Positions 35,092 through 43,710 of a stretch of DNA of 64,000 nucleotides are shown piece by piece (within the stretch, counting starts at the first letter, position 1; every line of letters starts with the position of its first letter). Origin of the DNA: Roseisalinus antarcticus (GTDB lineage: Bacteria; Pseudomonadota; Alphaproteobacteria; Rhodobacterales; Rhodobacteraceae). The notes under the pieces are model-generated. The model saw only the letters and a program-made list of their open reading frames with translations. It was not told the DNA's origin and searched no databases. Where the stretch lies: contig NZ_FWFZ01000008.1 in NCBI RefSeq assembly GCF_900172355.1, forward strand, positions 124,001 through 188,000, written 5' to 3'. Made by a program: the position numbers and the translations under genes.

Positions 35092-35139
35092 CCGACCCAG
35101 CCCGGTCCGACCCAGCCCAGCCCGGCCCAGCCCAGCCCG
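35092..35139 (-). repeat. G-quadruplex-prone repeat after the Slam gene
   Basis: On the minus strand, just past the Slam stop, six GGG runs occur every 5 nt at 35111-35138 (written on plus as CCCAG/CCCGG steps), next to two copies of a GGTCCGACCCAG block on the plus strand (35092-35114). Such spacing satisfies the simple G4 rule (four or more G3 runs with short loops). It could act as a transcript-end structure or be a slippage product. Confidence 0.65.
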
Positions 35140-35173
35140 CGGGCGGCCAGCGCCGCCGCGCGGGTCGGGGGGC

Positions 35174-36535
35174 CTAGAACGCCGAGCGCAGGGTGATGCC
35201 CGTGCCCGTGGTCTCGGTCTCGAAGCGGGTCACGTTGCTGTCGGTGATGACCCGTTCGGCGGTGAAGACCGGGCTGAAGCCGTAGAATTCCACCGCAGGC
35301 ACCGGCACCGACAGCCGCAGCGTACGCCGTGTGTCGGTGCGGGTGTCGAAGAGATAGGCGGTTTCTTCGTAGTCGCGCTCTTCGACCTTGTAGAAGATGC
35401 TCGCCCCGATCCGTGAAAAGCTCCAGCCGATACCGGCCGCGCGGGATTGATAGGCGCGGTCGAGCCCGTCCGACGTGACCTTGCGCGCCTCCACCAGCAG
35501 GGTCAGGGCGCCCACCTCGCCGAAGGCATGGGTCCAGCGGGCCTCCAGCCCGGCCGACTCGCTGTCGGCGACCTCGACATTGTCCAGCCGCTCCAGCGTC
35601 AGGCCGAAGTCGAGCCGGTCGCTGGGCCCGAGGGTCACGCCCCTGTCCACCGACAGCCGGGTGAAATCCGACCAGGGATCGCCACCATACCAGAATCGCC
35701 CGTGCGCAATGGCGAAACGCCATGGATCGCGCCCGCCCTCGGGCAGCCAGATGTGGCCCAGCCCGAACGAGAGCTGCGTCTCGGCATAGTCCGAACCCTC
35801 GGCGTCGGGTTGCTGATCCAGCGCCTCCGACGACAGCCGGTAGGTGCGGGCGAAGCCCTCGACCTCGGCATAGGTCACACTGCGGGCGCCCTCGCGGATC
35901 CGATAGCGCAGCTTGCCGCCGGCGGTGATCTCGGTGCCCGAGAGGGGCTTGCTGTCGCCAGAGAGGGCGAAGACGAAGGGCAGGCCGGGCAGCACGATTG
36001 TGTCGTTGGTGGTGCCGTTGTTGATGTTGTCCGTGGGCGAGACGCTGAAATCGAGCCGGAAGCTCAGCGGGTTCTGGCGGCGGACGAACTGGTAATCCTC
36101 CGCGACGGAGCGCGAGGTGGCCTCGTTGGGCGCATGCTGGCGCGCCCGGCGCAGCCAGAATTGCGCCCGGGTATAGGCCCCCTGCTGGGACAGGGCGAGC
36201 GCCGCGAGCCGGGCGGAGGCGAACCGCGCCGGTTCCACCTCGGCAGCGGCCCAGGCCCGTTGCGCGGCCCGCTGGCCGGAGGTGAAATCGCCCATGGCGA
36301 TCGCCGCCTCTGCCCGCAGGATCAGGGCCGGCACATCCTCGGGATCGCGCTGCAACAGGGCATCGGCCAGGACGCTCGCCCCGACCGCGTCGCCCGCGTC
36401 GAGGGTTTCGGCGGCCAGCGTCATCATGGCTTCGGGCGACAGCCGGGTCTGGCCCTGGGCCAGCGCCGCGCCCGACGCCACGGTCAGAGCCATCAGCGAC
36501 GCCGCCGTCCACCCCGCCAAACGTCCCATGGCCAT
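35174..36535 (-). CDS. Surface lipoprotein assembly modifier (Slam, type XI secretion) candidate
   Basis: 453 residues. Signal peptide (RLAGWTAASLMALTVASGAA), then a helical TPR-like N-terminal domain (about 28-150; AETLDAGDAVGASVLADALL, DVPALILRAEAAIAMGDFTS), then a beta-barrel starting LDFSVSPTDNINNGTTNDTI and LPGLPFVFALSGDSKPLSG, which resembles the DUF560/Slam barrel as I know it, and a terminal Phe. Slams move lipoproteins to the cell surface. Start ATG 36535 chosen for its AAAGGG site and signal peptide; ATG 36580, overlapping the lipoprotein stop (ATGA), is the alternative. The adjacent lipoprotein is its likely substrate. Confidence 0.8.
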   Translation of the reverse strand: MAMGRLAGWTAASLMALTVASGAALAQGQTRLSPEAMMTLAAETLDAGDAVGASVLADALLQRDPEDVPALILRAEAAIAMGDFTSGQRAAQRAWAAAEVEPARFASARLAALALSQQGAYTRAQFWLRRARQHAPNEATSRSVAEDYQFVRRQNPLSFRLDFSVSPTDNINNGTTNDTIVLPGLPFVFALSGDSKPLSGTEITAGGKLRYRIREGARSVTYAEVEGFARTYRLSSEALDQQPDAEGSDYAETQLSFGLGHIWLPEGGRDPWRFAIAHGRFWYGGDPWSDFTRLSVDRGVTLGPSDRLDFGLTLERLDNVEVADSESAGLEARWTHAFGEVGALTLLVEARKVTSDGLDRAYQSRAAGIGWSFSRIGASIFYKVEERDYEETAYLFDTRTDTRRTLRLSVPVPAVEFYGFSPVFTAERVITDSNVTRFETETTGTGITLRSAF

Positions 36536-36576
36536 CAATGCGCCCTTTCCGGCCTGCCTGGTCCGGTCCGACCTTG

Positions 36577-37662
36577 TCATCTGTAGACGATAAAGCCGCC
36601 GGTTTCCTGTGCCGACACGTCAAAGCGCGGGTCGGTCGATTCCATGACGATCACGCCGACGATCTCTCCGCCATCGGCCGGATCGGTCAGATCGCCCGAG
36701 ACCACCGCGTAGTAGGTTCCGGTCTCGTATTCCTGCGCCTCGCCGTCGATCACCGCCGTGCTGGCGACCTGGCCCACGATCTCGCCGTTGTCGTCGATGC
36801 CGCCGCCCGCGCCCTCGGTCACCACGAAGGTCACGTTGGGAAGCTGCAGCTGGCCGTCGCCGGTGCCGGTGGTGATCGAATTGCCGGCCGCGGTGAAGGC
36901 CTCGCGGTTGATGATCCGGCCCTTCACCCCGTCGTTGGAGTTGAAGTCGTCGAAATCGACGTCGATGATCATATCGCCGCGGGTGAATTCCAGCCCGCCA
37001 CGATCCTGAAACACGCGGATCCCGCCGTAGCCGCCGCTGAAGGTCGCCTGGCCGGTGTCGGGCAGCACCACGCCGCCCTCGCGCTCATAGACGAACCCGC
37101 CGAAGCCGTAGTCGACGTAGCCGCCCGTGCGCACGATCGCGAAAGAGCTGCGCGGCACCCGGGTCCCGCTCGAATCCTCGGTGGTGTTGGTCGAGACGCC
37201 CAGGATCGCGCGGTAGGGGATGATCTGCCCGACCCGGTTGCCGGTCAGGGAATCGCTGACCGCCACCTCGGCGTCATAGACGGCATAGCCGCCCATCTGG
37301 CTGACGGCGGTCCCGCGCTGATAGATGTTCTCGCCGTCGAAGGCGAGGTTGTCGACCGAGAAGGTGTCGTCGAGCGCGTTGTAGGACACCGGAGAGGTGA
37401 TCCGCCCGCCGCCGTTCGCATCCACGGTCTCGTAGCGCACGATGCCCTCGTCCACCTGCGGCTCCGGCGTGCCGGGCGGCAATGAGGCCGCGTCGACGCC
37501 GCCGGTCTCGTCGATCACCGGATCGGGCTCGGTCGTGTCCCCGTCGGTGGTGGTCGTCGTGGTGTCTTCGGTGGTGGTCTCGTCTTCCTGGAAAAACGGC
37601 TGCCCGTCATCACACGCGGACACCACAGCCAGCGCCGAGGCGGCTATCAAAATTCGGTACAT
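36577..37662 (-). CDS. Lipoprotein, likely surface-exposed Slam substrate
   Basis: 361 residues. Lipobox VVSAC (Cys17) follows a short signal peptide. Residues 18-60 are a flexible Thr/Asp/Glu-rich linker. The rest is beta-rich with glycine turns: [40 protein letters not shown], and near the end [20 protein letters not shown] then TGGFIVYR, which recalls the barrel lobe of TbpB-type surface lipoproteins. No named family is assured. Directly upstream of the Slam gene and overlapping its possible start, so the pair is probably an operon. Confidence 0.75.
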   Translation of the reverse strand: MYRILIAASALAVVSACDDGQPFFQEDETTTEDTTTTTTDGDTTEPDPVIDETGGVDAASLPPGTPEPQVDEGIVRYETVDANGGGRITSPVSYNALDDTFSVDNLAFDGENIYQRGTAVSQMGGYAVYDAEVAVSDSLTGNRVGQIIPYRAILGVSTNTTEDSSGTRVPRSSFAIVRTGGYVDYGFGGFVYEREGGVVLPDTGQATFSGGYGGIRVFQDRGGLEFTRGDMIIDVDFDDFNSNDGVKGRIINREAFTAAGNSITTGTGDGQLQLPNVTFVVTEGAGGGIDDNGEIVGQVASTAVIDGEAQEYETGTYYAVVSGDLTDPADGGEIVGVIVMESTDPRFDVSAQETGGFIVYR

Positions 37663-37859
37663 GGGACCTGCTCTCGCTCAATGACCCGGATCTTCGCCCG
37701 GCGTTGCGCATGATCTTCCCCGGCGCGGGGCCCGCCTGTCAACGACATTGCGATGGGAACGGACCCCATGTTCCCGAATTGCAACGGCTTTTCCGCCCTT
37801 CCCCCGGACGCAACGCCAGATATAGTGGGCGCATCCCCCACCACCCCAAGGAGAGCGCC
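37663..37859. promoter_or_regulatory. Divergent promoter region, lipoprotein/Slam and thyX
   Basis: About 200 bp between the divergent lipoprotein and thyX start codons; both promoters must be here. No Fur-box-like inverted repeat was recognised by eye. thyX has AAGGAG 7 nt before its ATG. Confidence 0.4.
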
Positions 37860-38765
37860 ATGCCCCTGACCCCCGATCAGCAAGCCGAGATCGACGCCGC
37901 GCGGTCCACACCGCGCCAGACGCTCCGCGCCGTATCCGAGGGGATGGAGGCGAGACTTTACCATGCGCATCCCGTTCTGGATCACGGCTTCGTCCGGGTG
38001 ATCGACTACATGGGCGACGACGCCGCCATCTGCCAGGCCGCCCGCGTCAGCTACGGCCGCGGCACCAAGGCGGTGTCGAACGACGAGGGGCTGATCCGCT
38101 ATCTGATGCGGCACTGGCACTCGACCCCGTTCGAGATGTGCGAGGTTAAGCTGCACGTGAAACTGCCAGTCTTCGTCGCGCGGCAGTGGATCCGGCACCG
38201 CACCGCCAACGTGAACGAATACTCCGCCCGTTACTCGATCCTCGACCGAGAATTCTACATCCCCGAGCCCGACGCCCTGAACGCCCAGTCGGTGGTCAAC
38301 AACCAGGGCCGGGGAGAGGCGCTGTCGGGCGAAGAGGCCGCCCGCGTCCTCGACTGGCTCAAGGCCGACGCGGGCCGGGCCTACGACCATTACGAGGCGA
38401 TGATCTCTCAGGAGGGCCAGCAGGGCCTGGCGCGGGAATTGGCGCGGATGAACCTGCCTGCCAACATCTACACCCAATGGTATTGGAAGGTCGATCTGCA
38501 CAACCTCTTCCATTTCCTGCGCCTGCGTGCGGACGCCCACGCCCAATACGAGATCCGCGTCTATGCCGAGGCCATCTGCGAGATGGTCCGCGACTGGGTC
38601 CCCGCCGCCTACGGCGCCTTCGAGGATTACCGCCTGGGCGGGGCGGTGCTGTCGGCCAAGGGCCTGGCCTGCGTCAAGCGCATGATCGCGGGCGAGGAGG
38701 TGACGCAGGAGACGTCGGGGATGAGCAAGGGGGAATGGCGGGAGTTTATGGGGGTGGTTGGATGA
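37860..38765 (+). CDS. thyX: FAD-dependent thymidylate synthase ThyX
   Basis: 301 residues. The ThyX motif RHRx7Sx2YS is present as [15 protein letters not shown] (residues 112-126). Makes dTMP from dUMP with methylene-THF, FAD and NADPH. Start ATG 37860 with AAGGAG. The stop overlaps the ATG of the next gene (ATGA), although that gene has different base composition. Confidence 0.97.
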   Translation: MPLTPDQQAEIDAARSTPRQTLRAVSEGMEARLYHAHPVLDHGFVRVIDYMGDDAAICQAARVSYGRGTKAVSNDEGLIRYLMRHWHSTPFEMCEVKLHVKLPVFVARQWIRHRTANVNEYSARYSILDREFYIPEPDALNAQSVVNNQGRGEALSGEEAARVLDWLKADAGRAYDHYEAMISQEGQQGLARELARMNLPANIYTQWYWKVDLHNLFHFLRLRADAHAQYEIRVYAEAICEMVRDWVPAAYGAFEDYRLGGAVLSAKGLACVKRMIAGEEVTQETSGMSKGEWREFMGVVG

Positions 38766-39352
38766 TGCCGTCTTTTCGATGGGATGAGCCAATTCCGGAC
38801 GAGATCGCCTGTGTCTATTTCATAGACACGACTTACGATGGAGGCGATCCGAGCAACGAAAAGGCCTTGCTATATGACAGAATTCTTTCTGAGATCGGGT
38901 TGCCGCTTGAAGAGGACACAATCGCGCCGGATGCCGATCTTCCGACATGGCTTGCAGAAATCAATCTCGCAACGGTTGGTATTCCAGCCGCGTTGGTGTC
39001 GCTATTCTTTTTGGGAGAGAGAATCGAAAAAAATCTTGACGCGTGGATCCGGCTCGGTCGACGACTCAAGGGGCTAATGAAGTGGAATCTTTTCTTGAGT
39101 CGATCCGCAGGCTTGGCCGTCGCAATTGACTCGATCGCTACGGAATACTTCGATGGTGAAATTGACGATGTTTTGCTTGTTTCCTATAAGCGGGCTGACC
39201 GCCGTTTTGAAAACTTTCGAGATGCGCGCGAGGAGGGGCCGCTTCCGCGTGAGTATCTGGGAATATCTATTCATGTATATGAGCTGCGCTGTGGGGGGCG
39301 AAACTTTCGGGTGACTATTGATGCAAATAATGTGCTTGTTGACGAATATTAG
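38762..39352 (+). CDS. Orphan gene with atypical base composition
   Basis: 196 residues, no family recognised. It starts [20 protein letters not shown], has one hydrophobic stretch at about 66-85 ([20 protein letters not shown]) and a charged, DY/E-rich C-terminus. It is clearly AT-richer than all neighbours and uses codons such as AGA, AAA and TTG that are rare here, a sign of recent transfer. It overlaps thyX by 4 nt and is followed directly by the REP/RAYT module. Possibly a stand-alone effector or immunity-type protein (inference). Confidence 0.7.
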   Translation: MMPSFRWDEPIPDEIACVYFIDTTYDGGDPSNEKALLYDRILSEIGLPLEEDTIAPDADLPTWLAEINLATVGIPAALVSLFFLGERIEKNLDAWIRLGRRLKGLMKWNLFLSRSAGLAVAIDSIATEYFDGEIDDVLLVSYKRADRRFENFRDAREEGPLPREYLGISIHVYELRCGGRNFRVTIDANNVLVDEY

Positions 39353-39358
39353 CAAGCC

Positions 39359-39576
39359 GTAGGGTGCGCATTCATGCGCACCATTCCACCCCACAACCCA
39401 TCCCGACCCCAATCCATTCCACCCCATGCCTCCGCCTCCGGTGCGCATGAATGCGCACCCTACGGTGCCTTGCGGTTGGGGTGGGTTGGCTCGGGGACGG
39501 TGACGCGTCGGATGATGGGCGTGGCGTGATCCATTCCCGGTGCGCATGAATGGTGCGCATGAATGCGCACCCTACG
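39359..39576. repeat. REP module, left of the RAYT gene
   Basis: About 218 bp with palindromes of the form GGTGCGCA-TTCA-TGCGCACC at 39363-39382, in inverted orientation (GGTGCGCATGAATGCGCACC) at 39440-39459 and 39552-39571, plus a half copy at 39539. Each is flanked by GTAGG or CCTAC. Opposed pairs like this form REPIN-type units. The module is about 80% similar to the right-hand one at 40078-40266 and overlaps the last codon of the transposase gene. Confidence 0.85.
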
Positions 39577-40042
39577 GGACGGCGGTGTCTCGGAGGTACG
39601 AGGAATGGGGCCACTCCTCGGGGGCGGTCACAAACCCATGCTTGACCGGGTTCATCCAGCAATATCGCATATGGGCTGCAAGATCGGCCTCATCGCGCAG
39701 GTGATGTTCCCAGAACCGGCGCTGCCAGATTCCGCGCTCGCGGCGCCGCAGGTGGCTCGGGCGTCGCGGTCCCGCGTCCACGGAGAGCGAAAAGCGGGCC
39801 TTGATGACCGACCACCGCACCGAATAGGCGCTGTCCCCCGCAGGAAGCTGCCAGATGCAATGCATGTGGTCGGGCAACACGACCCAGGCAAGGATATCGA
39901 ACAGCCGCTCGGCCCTGGTCCGCCGCACGGTGTCGCGAAGTTTGTCGACTTCTGTCACCAACAGGTCCGACGATCGGTCGGCCAGGGCGACCGTAAAGAA
40001 GATGGGCGCGCCACCGATGCGCGGACGGATGTAGCGGGACAT
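39572..40042 (-). CDS. REP-associated tyrosine transposase (RAYT)
   Basis: 156 residues of the Y1_Tnp/RAYT family. HUH motif at His59-Met60-His61 (VVLPDHMHCIWQLPAGD); catalytic Tyr127 in MRYCWMNPVKHGFV; FWEHHLRDEADL is also typical. It starts at ATG 40042 with no clear ribosome binding site and stops with TAG inside the left REP palindrome. RAYTs cut single-stranded REP DNA. All catalytic residues are present, so it may be active. Confidence 0.9.
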   Translation of the reverse strand: MSRYIRPRIGGAPIFFTVALADRSSDLLVTEVDKLRDTVRRTRAERLFDILAWVVLPDHMHCIWQLPAGDSAYSVRWSVIKARFSLSVDAGPRRPSHLRRRERGIWQRRFWEHHLRDEADLAAHMRYCWMNPVKHGFVTAPEEWPHSSYLRDTAVP

Positions 40043-40077
40043 GCGTTACGTTGGCCGACCAACGGTTAACGCTTCGT

Positions 40078-40266
40078 GTAGGGTGCGCATTCATGCGCAC
40101 CGCTCCACCACAAGACCCCATCCCAACCCGTAATACCCATCGCCGCCGGCCACGGTGCCTTGCCGTCGGGGTGAGTTGCTCCGGGGACGGTACCGTGTCG
40201 AATGATGGACGCGGCGTGATCCACTCCCGGTGCCCATGAATGGTGCGCATGAATGCGCACCCTGCG
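40078..40266. repeat. REP module, right of the RAYT gene
   Basis: Direct repeat of the left module. Palindromes at 40082-40101 and, inverted, at 40242-40261, with a decayed half at 40229-40241 (GGTGCCCATGAAT). Shares the internal GTGCCTTG, GGGGACGGT, GATGATGG and GGCGTGATCCA blocks with the left module. Confidence 0.82.
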
Positions 40267-40305
40267 GGATGGCGGTGTTCCGGTGGTAGGACGAAAATGG
40301 CCGGG
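40262..40305 (-). pseudogene. 3' remnant of a second RAYT gene
   Basis: On the minus strand this translates to PFSSYHRNTAIP followed by CAG, against PHSSYLRDTAVP followed by TAG at the end of the intact RAYT gene (39572-39607). Only about 13 codons are left. The position relative to the adjacent REP module is the same as in the intact copy. Confidence 0.7.
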
Positions 40306-40310
40306 CAATG

Positions 40311-40661
40311 CACGTTCTAGGGGATTGCGGACCGACTCTGACCCCCGCGCGGGATCAAGCCCGAAGGGCGCCGCGCGGGCGCCGGCCCGCCCCGTCGCAC
40401 CTTCGGTGCGCCACCAGGGTTGGCTCGCCTCCGGCGAGACGGGCGGCGCGTCTTCACCGCCACCCCTCTTCACCGCCACCCGACCGCCTGACCCTCTGAC
40501 CGGGAGGGCAAGTTAGAGCAAGCTCAACAGCCATGGGGCGCACACCATCCTGCCATCTGCTTGACCCAGATCAACGCACAACACTCTTGCGCCTGTCACA
40601 CTCCTTTCAGGCCGCCCGCACTTTGCGCCCGGCACAAGTGTCAGACAGGAAGGCTTCGATC
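40311..40661. other. Non-coding stretch upstream of the SH3 gene
   Basis: About 350 bp without a supported gene. It includes small hairpins with stable UUCG-type loops (for example CGCACCTTCGGTGCG at about 40393-40407). The last 100 bp are AT-richer and probably carry the promoter of the SH3 gene. Confidence 0.5.
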
Positions 40662-41033
40662 ATGCGCACCTTTGTCACGTCCGTCCTCAAGAAATCCTCC
40701 GTCGCGGCCATCGTGCTGATGTCCGCGCTCGGCGCGGCCGCGCCGGCGCAGGCTGGGGATTGCACCGGCTATGTCGTGGGCGTCCGCCCGCTGAACCAGT
40801 ACGACCACACTGCCGGGCGCGGTTTTCTGTCCGTGCGGACCGGCCCGGGCGGCAGCTATCAGCAGATCGGAGAGCTCTATCTCGGCGATGAATTCGCCGT
40901 CTGGGACAGGCGCGGCAACTGGTATCTGGTCCAGTGCATGGCCGGCAGGTGCACCCAGCCGTACTGGGGTCAGCCCTCGCCCAACGGCTGGGCCTATGGC
41001 AATTACCTGAGCATGGGCGGCGTCTGCCCCTGA
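40662..41033 (+). CDS. Secreted SH3-domain protein
   Basis: 123 residues. Signal peptide with VLKKSSVAAIVLMSALGAAA and an APAQA cleavage site. The mature part is one bacterial SH3 domain: GFLSVRTGPGGSYQQIGELY, LGDEFAVWDRRGNWYLVQC. Four cysteines suggest two disulfides in the periplasm. Such domains often bind peptidoglycan peptides. ATG 40662 with AGGAAGG upstream. Confidence 0.85.
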   Translation: MRTFVTSVLKKSSVAAIVLMSALGAAAPAQAGDCTGYVVGVRPLNQYDHTAGRGFLSVRTGPGGSYQQIGELYLGDEFAVWDRRGNWYLVQCMAGRCTQPYWGQPSPNGWAYGNYLSMGGVCP

Positions 41034-41332
41034 TCCGGGCCGTGCCGCCTGATCTTGGAGCAAGCCTCACACGGGCTGCGACAATTGGGCCACCCTCTCG
41101 GGCCGCAAGCCGAAGCTCAAGGCGGCTGCACCTGCGATGCGCGGCTGGCCGACGCCGCCGACTGGGTAAGGGTGGCCGCCACGCGCGGAGATTTCCCCCC
41201 GACGCGCCTCTCGTCGGCCGCTGAGCGCCGTCCCGCTGTCATTTGGAGTGGACAGGGCGGCGCCGTGGGCGCCCCGGTCGTCGCGATCAGGATGTCTTGG
41301 CCGGAGGCCGGCAGGGCCCCCGCCCGGGGTGG
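41034..41332. other. Non-coding stretch between SH3 gene and cspA
   Basis: About 300 bp between convergent genes. No start codon with a ribosome binding site and no recognisable protein. Near cspA on the minus strand are short GC stems (GGCCGGAGGCCGGC at about 41299-41312) that could act as its terminator, without a U-tract. Confidence 0.5.
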
Positions 41333-41539
41333 TCAGCCGGCGCGCAGGTTGCCGGCCATCTGGCGCCCGTCGCGGCCCTCGATCAGGTCGAACTCGACTT
41401 TCTGGTCATCCGCGAGGCCGGTCATGCCGGCCTGTTCCACCGCCGAGATATGGACGAACACGTCCTTGCCGCCGCCATCGGGTGCGATGAACCCGTAGCC
41501 CTTCGTGGTGTTGAACCACTTCACTGTTCCCGTTGCCAT
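41333..41539 (-). CDS. cspA: Cold-shock protein CspA family
   Basis: 68 residues, one OB fold. RNP1 is KGYGFI (13-18) and RNP2 VFVHIS (27-32), the single-stranded RNA/DNA-binding surfaces. Starts [20 protein letters not shown]. Start ATG 41539 with AAAGGGAG 7 nt upstream. Probably a nucleic acid chaperone; whether cold-induced is unknown. Confidence 0.95.
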   Translation of the reverse strand: MATGTVKWFNTTKGYGFIAPDGGGKDVFVHISAVEQAGMTGLADDQKVEFDLIEGRDGRQMAGNLRAG

Positions 41540-41718
41540 GACAGCACTCCCTTTACTCTTGCCTCCGAACGGAGGACGGGGCAGGTCTTCACGGTGCCGC
41601 ACGTCAGGCGGTCGTCCGTCAGCCTTGGGTAACAAAATTAGGCGCCCGATGCGAAAGGCAAATGACAGATACGCGAAGGCCCCGGCCCATCCCGCCGCTG
41701 CCCAAAATTGGAGCGTCC

Positions 41719-42045
41719 ATGCACGTTTTTGCTCTCAAGCAATGCGATACCTGCCGAAAAGCCCTCTCCGCGCTGCGGGCCGCGGGGCATGACCCCGTGG
41801 TCACCGATGTCCGCGCCGACGGCATTCCGCCCGACACCCTGGCCGAGATCCACCGCATTTTCGGGGATGCGCTGGTCAACCGCCGCTCCACCACCTGGCG
41901 GGGCCTGTCGGAGGCCGAGCGCGAAGCGCCCGCGCTCGACCTGCTGGTCCGGCACCCGACCCTGATGAAACGCCCGGTGATCCATGACGGACAGGGCTGG
42001 CACCTGGGCTGGGGACCGGAGGTCCGGAAATCGGTGCTTGGATAA
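41719..42045 (+). CDS. ArsC/Spx-family thioredoxin-like protein
   Basis: 108 residues. Redox pair Cys9-x2-Cys12 in [38 protein letters not shown] resembles the ArsC-type anion site. Usually annotated arsenate reductase, but without ars genes nearby it could be an Spx-like regulator or other reductase. ATG 41719 with GGAG upstream. Confidence 0.8.
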   Translation: MHVFALKQCDTCRKALSALRAAGHDPVVTDVRADGIPPDTLAEIHRIFGDALVNRRSTTWRGLSEAEREAPALDLLVRHPTLMKRPVIHDGQGWHLGWGPEVRKSVLG

Positions 42046-42087
42046 TCGCGCCCTCGTCCATATCTGACGCGTCAAAGGAGACGTCCC

Positions 42088-42456
42088 ATGCGCAACGCTG
42101 CCCTGACCCTCGGCCTCATCGCGGGCCTGATCGGCATCTTTGTCGGCCTGATCGGCTTCGGCTATGCCGAGGTCACCGAACGCCGGGCCGAGCTTGGCGA
42201 GGTCTTCGGTGTGCTCGACAACCCCGGTCTCGTGCGGACCGCGAGCTTTTTCGCGCCGCTTCTGGCGATTGCCGGAGGGGCCATGGCCAAGGCGCGGGCG
42301 CTGGTCGGCGGCATCCTGATGCTTGTGTCGGCGGGGATGTTCTACGCGGCCTTCGGCTTCAACGTGGGCACGATGTTTCCGATCGGGTTTGCCGCGCTGG
42401 GTGGCCTGCTGGCCATCGCGGCCGGCAAACCCGACGAGCCTAAGGCGCATTTCTGA
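42088..42456 (+). CDS. Four-helix membrane protein, unknown
   Basis: 122 residues with four membrane helices: LTLGLIAGLIGIFVGLIGFG, RTASFFAPLLAIAGGAMA, ALVGGILMLVSAGMFYAAF, FPIGFAALGGLLAIAAG. Start ATG 42088 with AAAGGAGACG. Its 3' end overlaps the 3' end of the DoxX gene on the other strand by 17 bp. Confidence 0.75.
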   Translation: MRNAALTLGLIAGLIGIFVGLIGFGYAEVTERRAELGEVFGVLDNPGLVRTASFFAPLLAIAGGAMAKARALVGGILMLVSAGMFYAAFGFNVGTMFPIGFAALGGLLAIAAGKPDEPKAHF

Positions 42457-42988
42457 AGAGCAGCCGGTCGCACGAGAGCGGCCCGCCGCCGCGCAGGACC
42501 AGCACCGTCAGCAGGAACACCCACAGCGCCCGCTGGTCCAGGATCAGCGCCCCGGAGGCGCGGTCGAACCAGCGGCCTATATCCTCGGGCGCGGCCCCCA
42601 GCCCGTAGATGTCCGTAAGAGATTGCAGCACGATGAAGCCGATCATGCCCAGCGCCGAGAGTCGCGTCAGCAGCCCCAGCACGACCATGGCGGGCAGCAG
42701 GAACTCCGCCCAGGTGCCGGCCAGCACGACCAGGTTCTGGAATGAGGAGAGCTGGCTCGCGTCATAGCCCGCAGCCTCCATAGCGCGGGGCCAGATCTGG
42801 GCATAGGCGCCGACACCGGGGCGCAAGAGGCCGAGGCTGCCGTCGCCGATCTTGGTCAGGCCCGAGGCCCAGTAATACCGGAGCAGCACCGCGGCGAAGA
42901 GCAACCGCGCGAGCGTTGCCAGCACGGCGGGTGCGGACTGGCCAAGTTTGTCGGCGATCCGGCGCAGCGGGGCGGGAAGCGTGATCAT
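42440..42988 (-). CDS. DoxX-family membrane protein of the bufferin operon
   Basis: 182 residues, about four helices. LFAAVLLRYYWASGLTKIGD and GTWAEFLLPAMVVLGLLTRL are typical DoxX segments. It is the last gene of the bufferin operon; DoxX proteins accompany bufferin maturation genes in many proteobacteria (often called BufD). The role is unknown, maybe electron supply or membrane retention. Start ATG 42988 overlaps the upstream stop. Confidence 0.88.
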   Translation of the reverse strand: MITLPAPLRRIADKLGQSAPAVLATLARLLFAAVLLRYYWASGLTKIGDGSLGLLRPGVGAYAQIWPRAMEAAGYDASQLSSFQNLVVLAGTWAEFLLPAMVVLGLLTRLSALGMIGFIVLQSLTDIYGLGAAPEDIGRWFDRASGALILDQRALWVFLLTVLVLRGGGPLSCDRLLFRNAP

Positions 42989-43710
42989 GAGGATATGTCC
43001 GTTATGGCCTGGCGCGACAGCAACAGGCCGAGTGTGGCGCCGACATCGGCGCCGGTCTCGGCCGCCTCGCCAAGGCTGGCGCCGGCCATCAGCGCCGCCA
43101 CGAAACCGGCCGCGGCGGGGGAGAGCGTGTCGACACAGGGGTCGAGCTTCGGGCGGGTGATCAGCGCGGTCTGCGCTCCGGGACCTGACGGGGGCGCTCC
43201 GGCGGCAGTATTTGCCAGCCAGATGTCGTGCACCGGAAAGGTCGAGGCAACGAGCCGCACCGCCGGGGCAAAGCCCATCCTGACTGCGCCCAGCGCCTCG
43301 GCCGGGACCTGCGCGAGCGCGTCGGGCGCGAGGGGCCGTGCGTCTTCGGCGTGGTAGGCCGTGCGCAGGCCAAGCTCCAGCCGCGCCACATCGGCCAGGT
43401 AGGGCAGGTGCGCCACGGGCGGGAAGCCGGCCAGAAAGTCCGGCATCTCGGCCCCGTAGTGCATCATCAGCGGCGAGGCTGGCGGATGCCGTCGCAGGAA
43501 AACGCCCTCCATCGCCTTGAAGAAATCCGGGCCGACCAGCTTGCGAACCACCGGGAACCCGGCTTCCAGCGCCTCTGTCAGGCTGACGGCGACATTGTTG
43601 CGGTAGACGTTGAACCGCTTGCCCGCGGCGGCGCCCGTGGGGCCGACCAGACCGTCGGGGACAGGGGCGTCAGGGCGCAGCAGCGCTTCGGCGAATGCGG
43701 TCTGGCTCAT
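42985..43710 (-). CDS. bufC: DUF2063/BufC-type partner protein
   Basis: 241 residues. The N-terminus [20 protein letters not shown], then [20 protein letters not shown] and [18 protein letters not shown] are typical of the DUF2063 (putative DNA-binding, MbnC/BufC) family. It is believed to present the precursor peptide to the MNIO enzyme as a recognition partner. ATG 43710 overlaps the bufB stop (ATGA). Confidence 0.88.
   Translation of the reverse strand: MSQTAFAEALLRPDAPVPDGLVGPTGAAAGKRFNVYRNNVAVSLTEALEAGFPVVRKLVGPDFFKAMEGVFLRRHPPASPLMMHYGAEMPDFLAGFPPVAHLPYLADVARLELGLRTAYHAEDARPLAPDALAQVPAEALGAVRMGFAPAVRLVASTFPVHDIWLANTAAGAPPSGPGAQTALITRPKLDPCVDTLSPAAAGFVAALMAGASLGEAAETGADVGATLGLLLSRQAITDISS

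Larger units (their letters stand above)
39359..40310. mobile_element. REP-associated tyrosine transposase unit (REPtron)
   Basis: A RAYT transposase gene between two direct-repeat REP modules. The right module also carries a remnant of a second RAYT 3' end, which shows that a transposase-plus-REP unit was duplicated and one transposase was then lost. RAYTs are domesticated IS200-like enzymes thought to move REP sequences; boundaries given here are those of the repeats. Confidence 0.8.

Noticed and set aside
41719-42045. Arsenate resistance locus
   Set aside because: Only a single ArsC/Spx-like gene; no arsR, arsB or acr3 in the vicinity.
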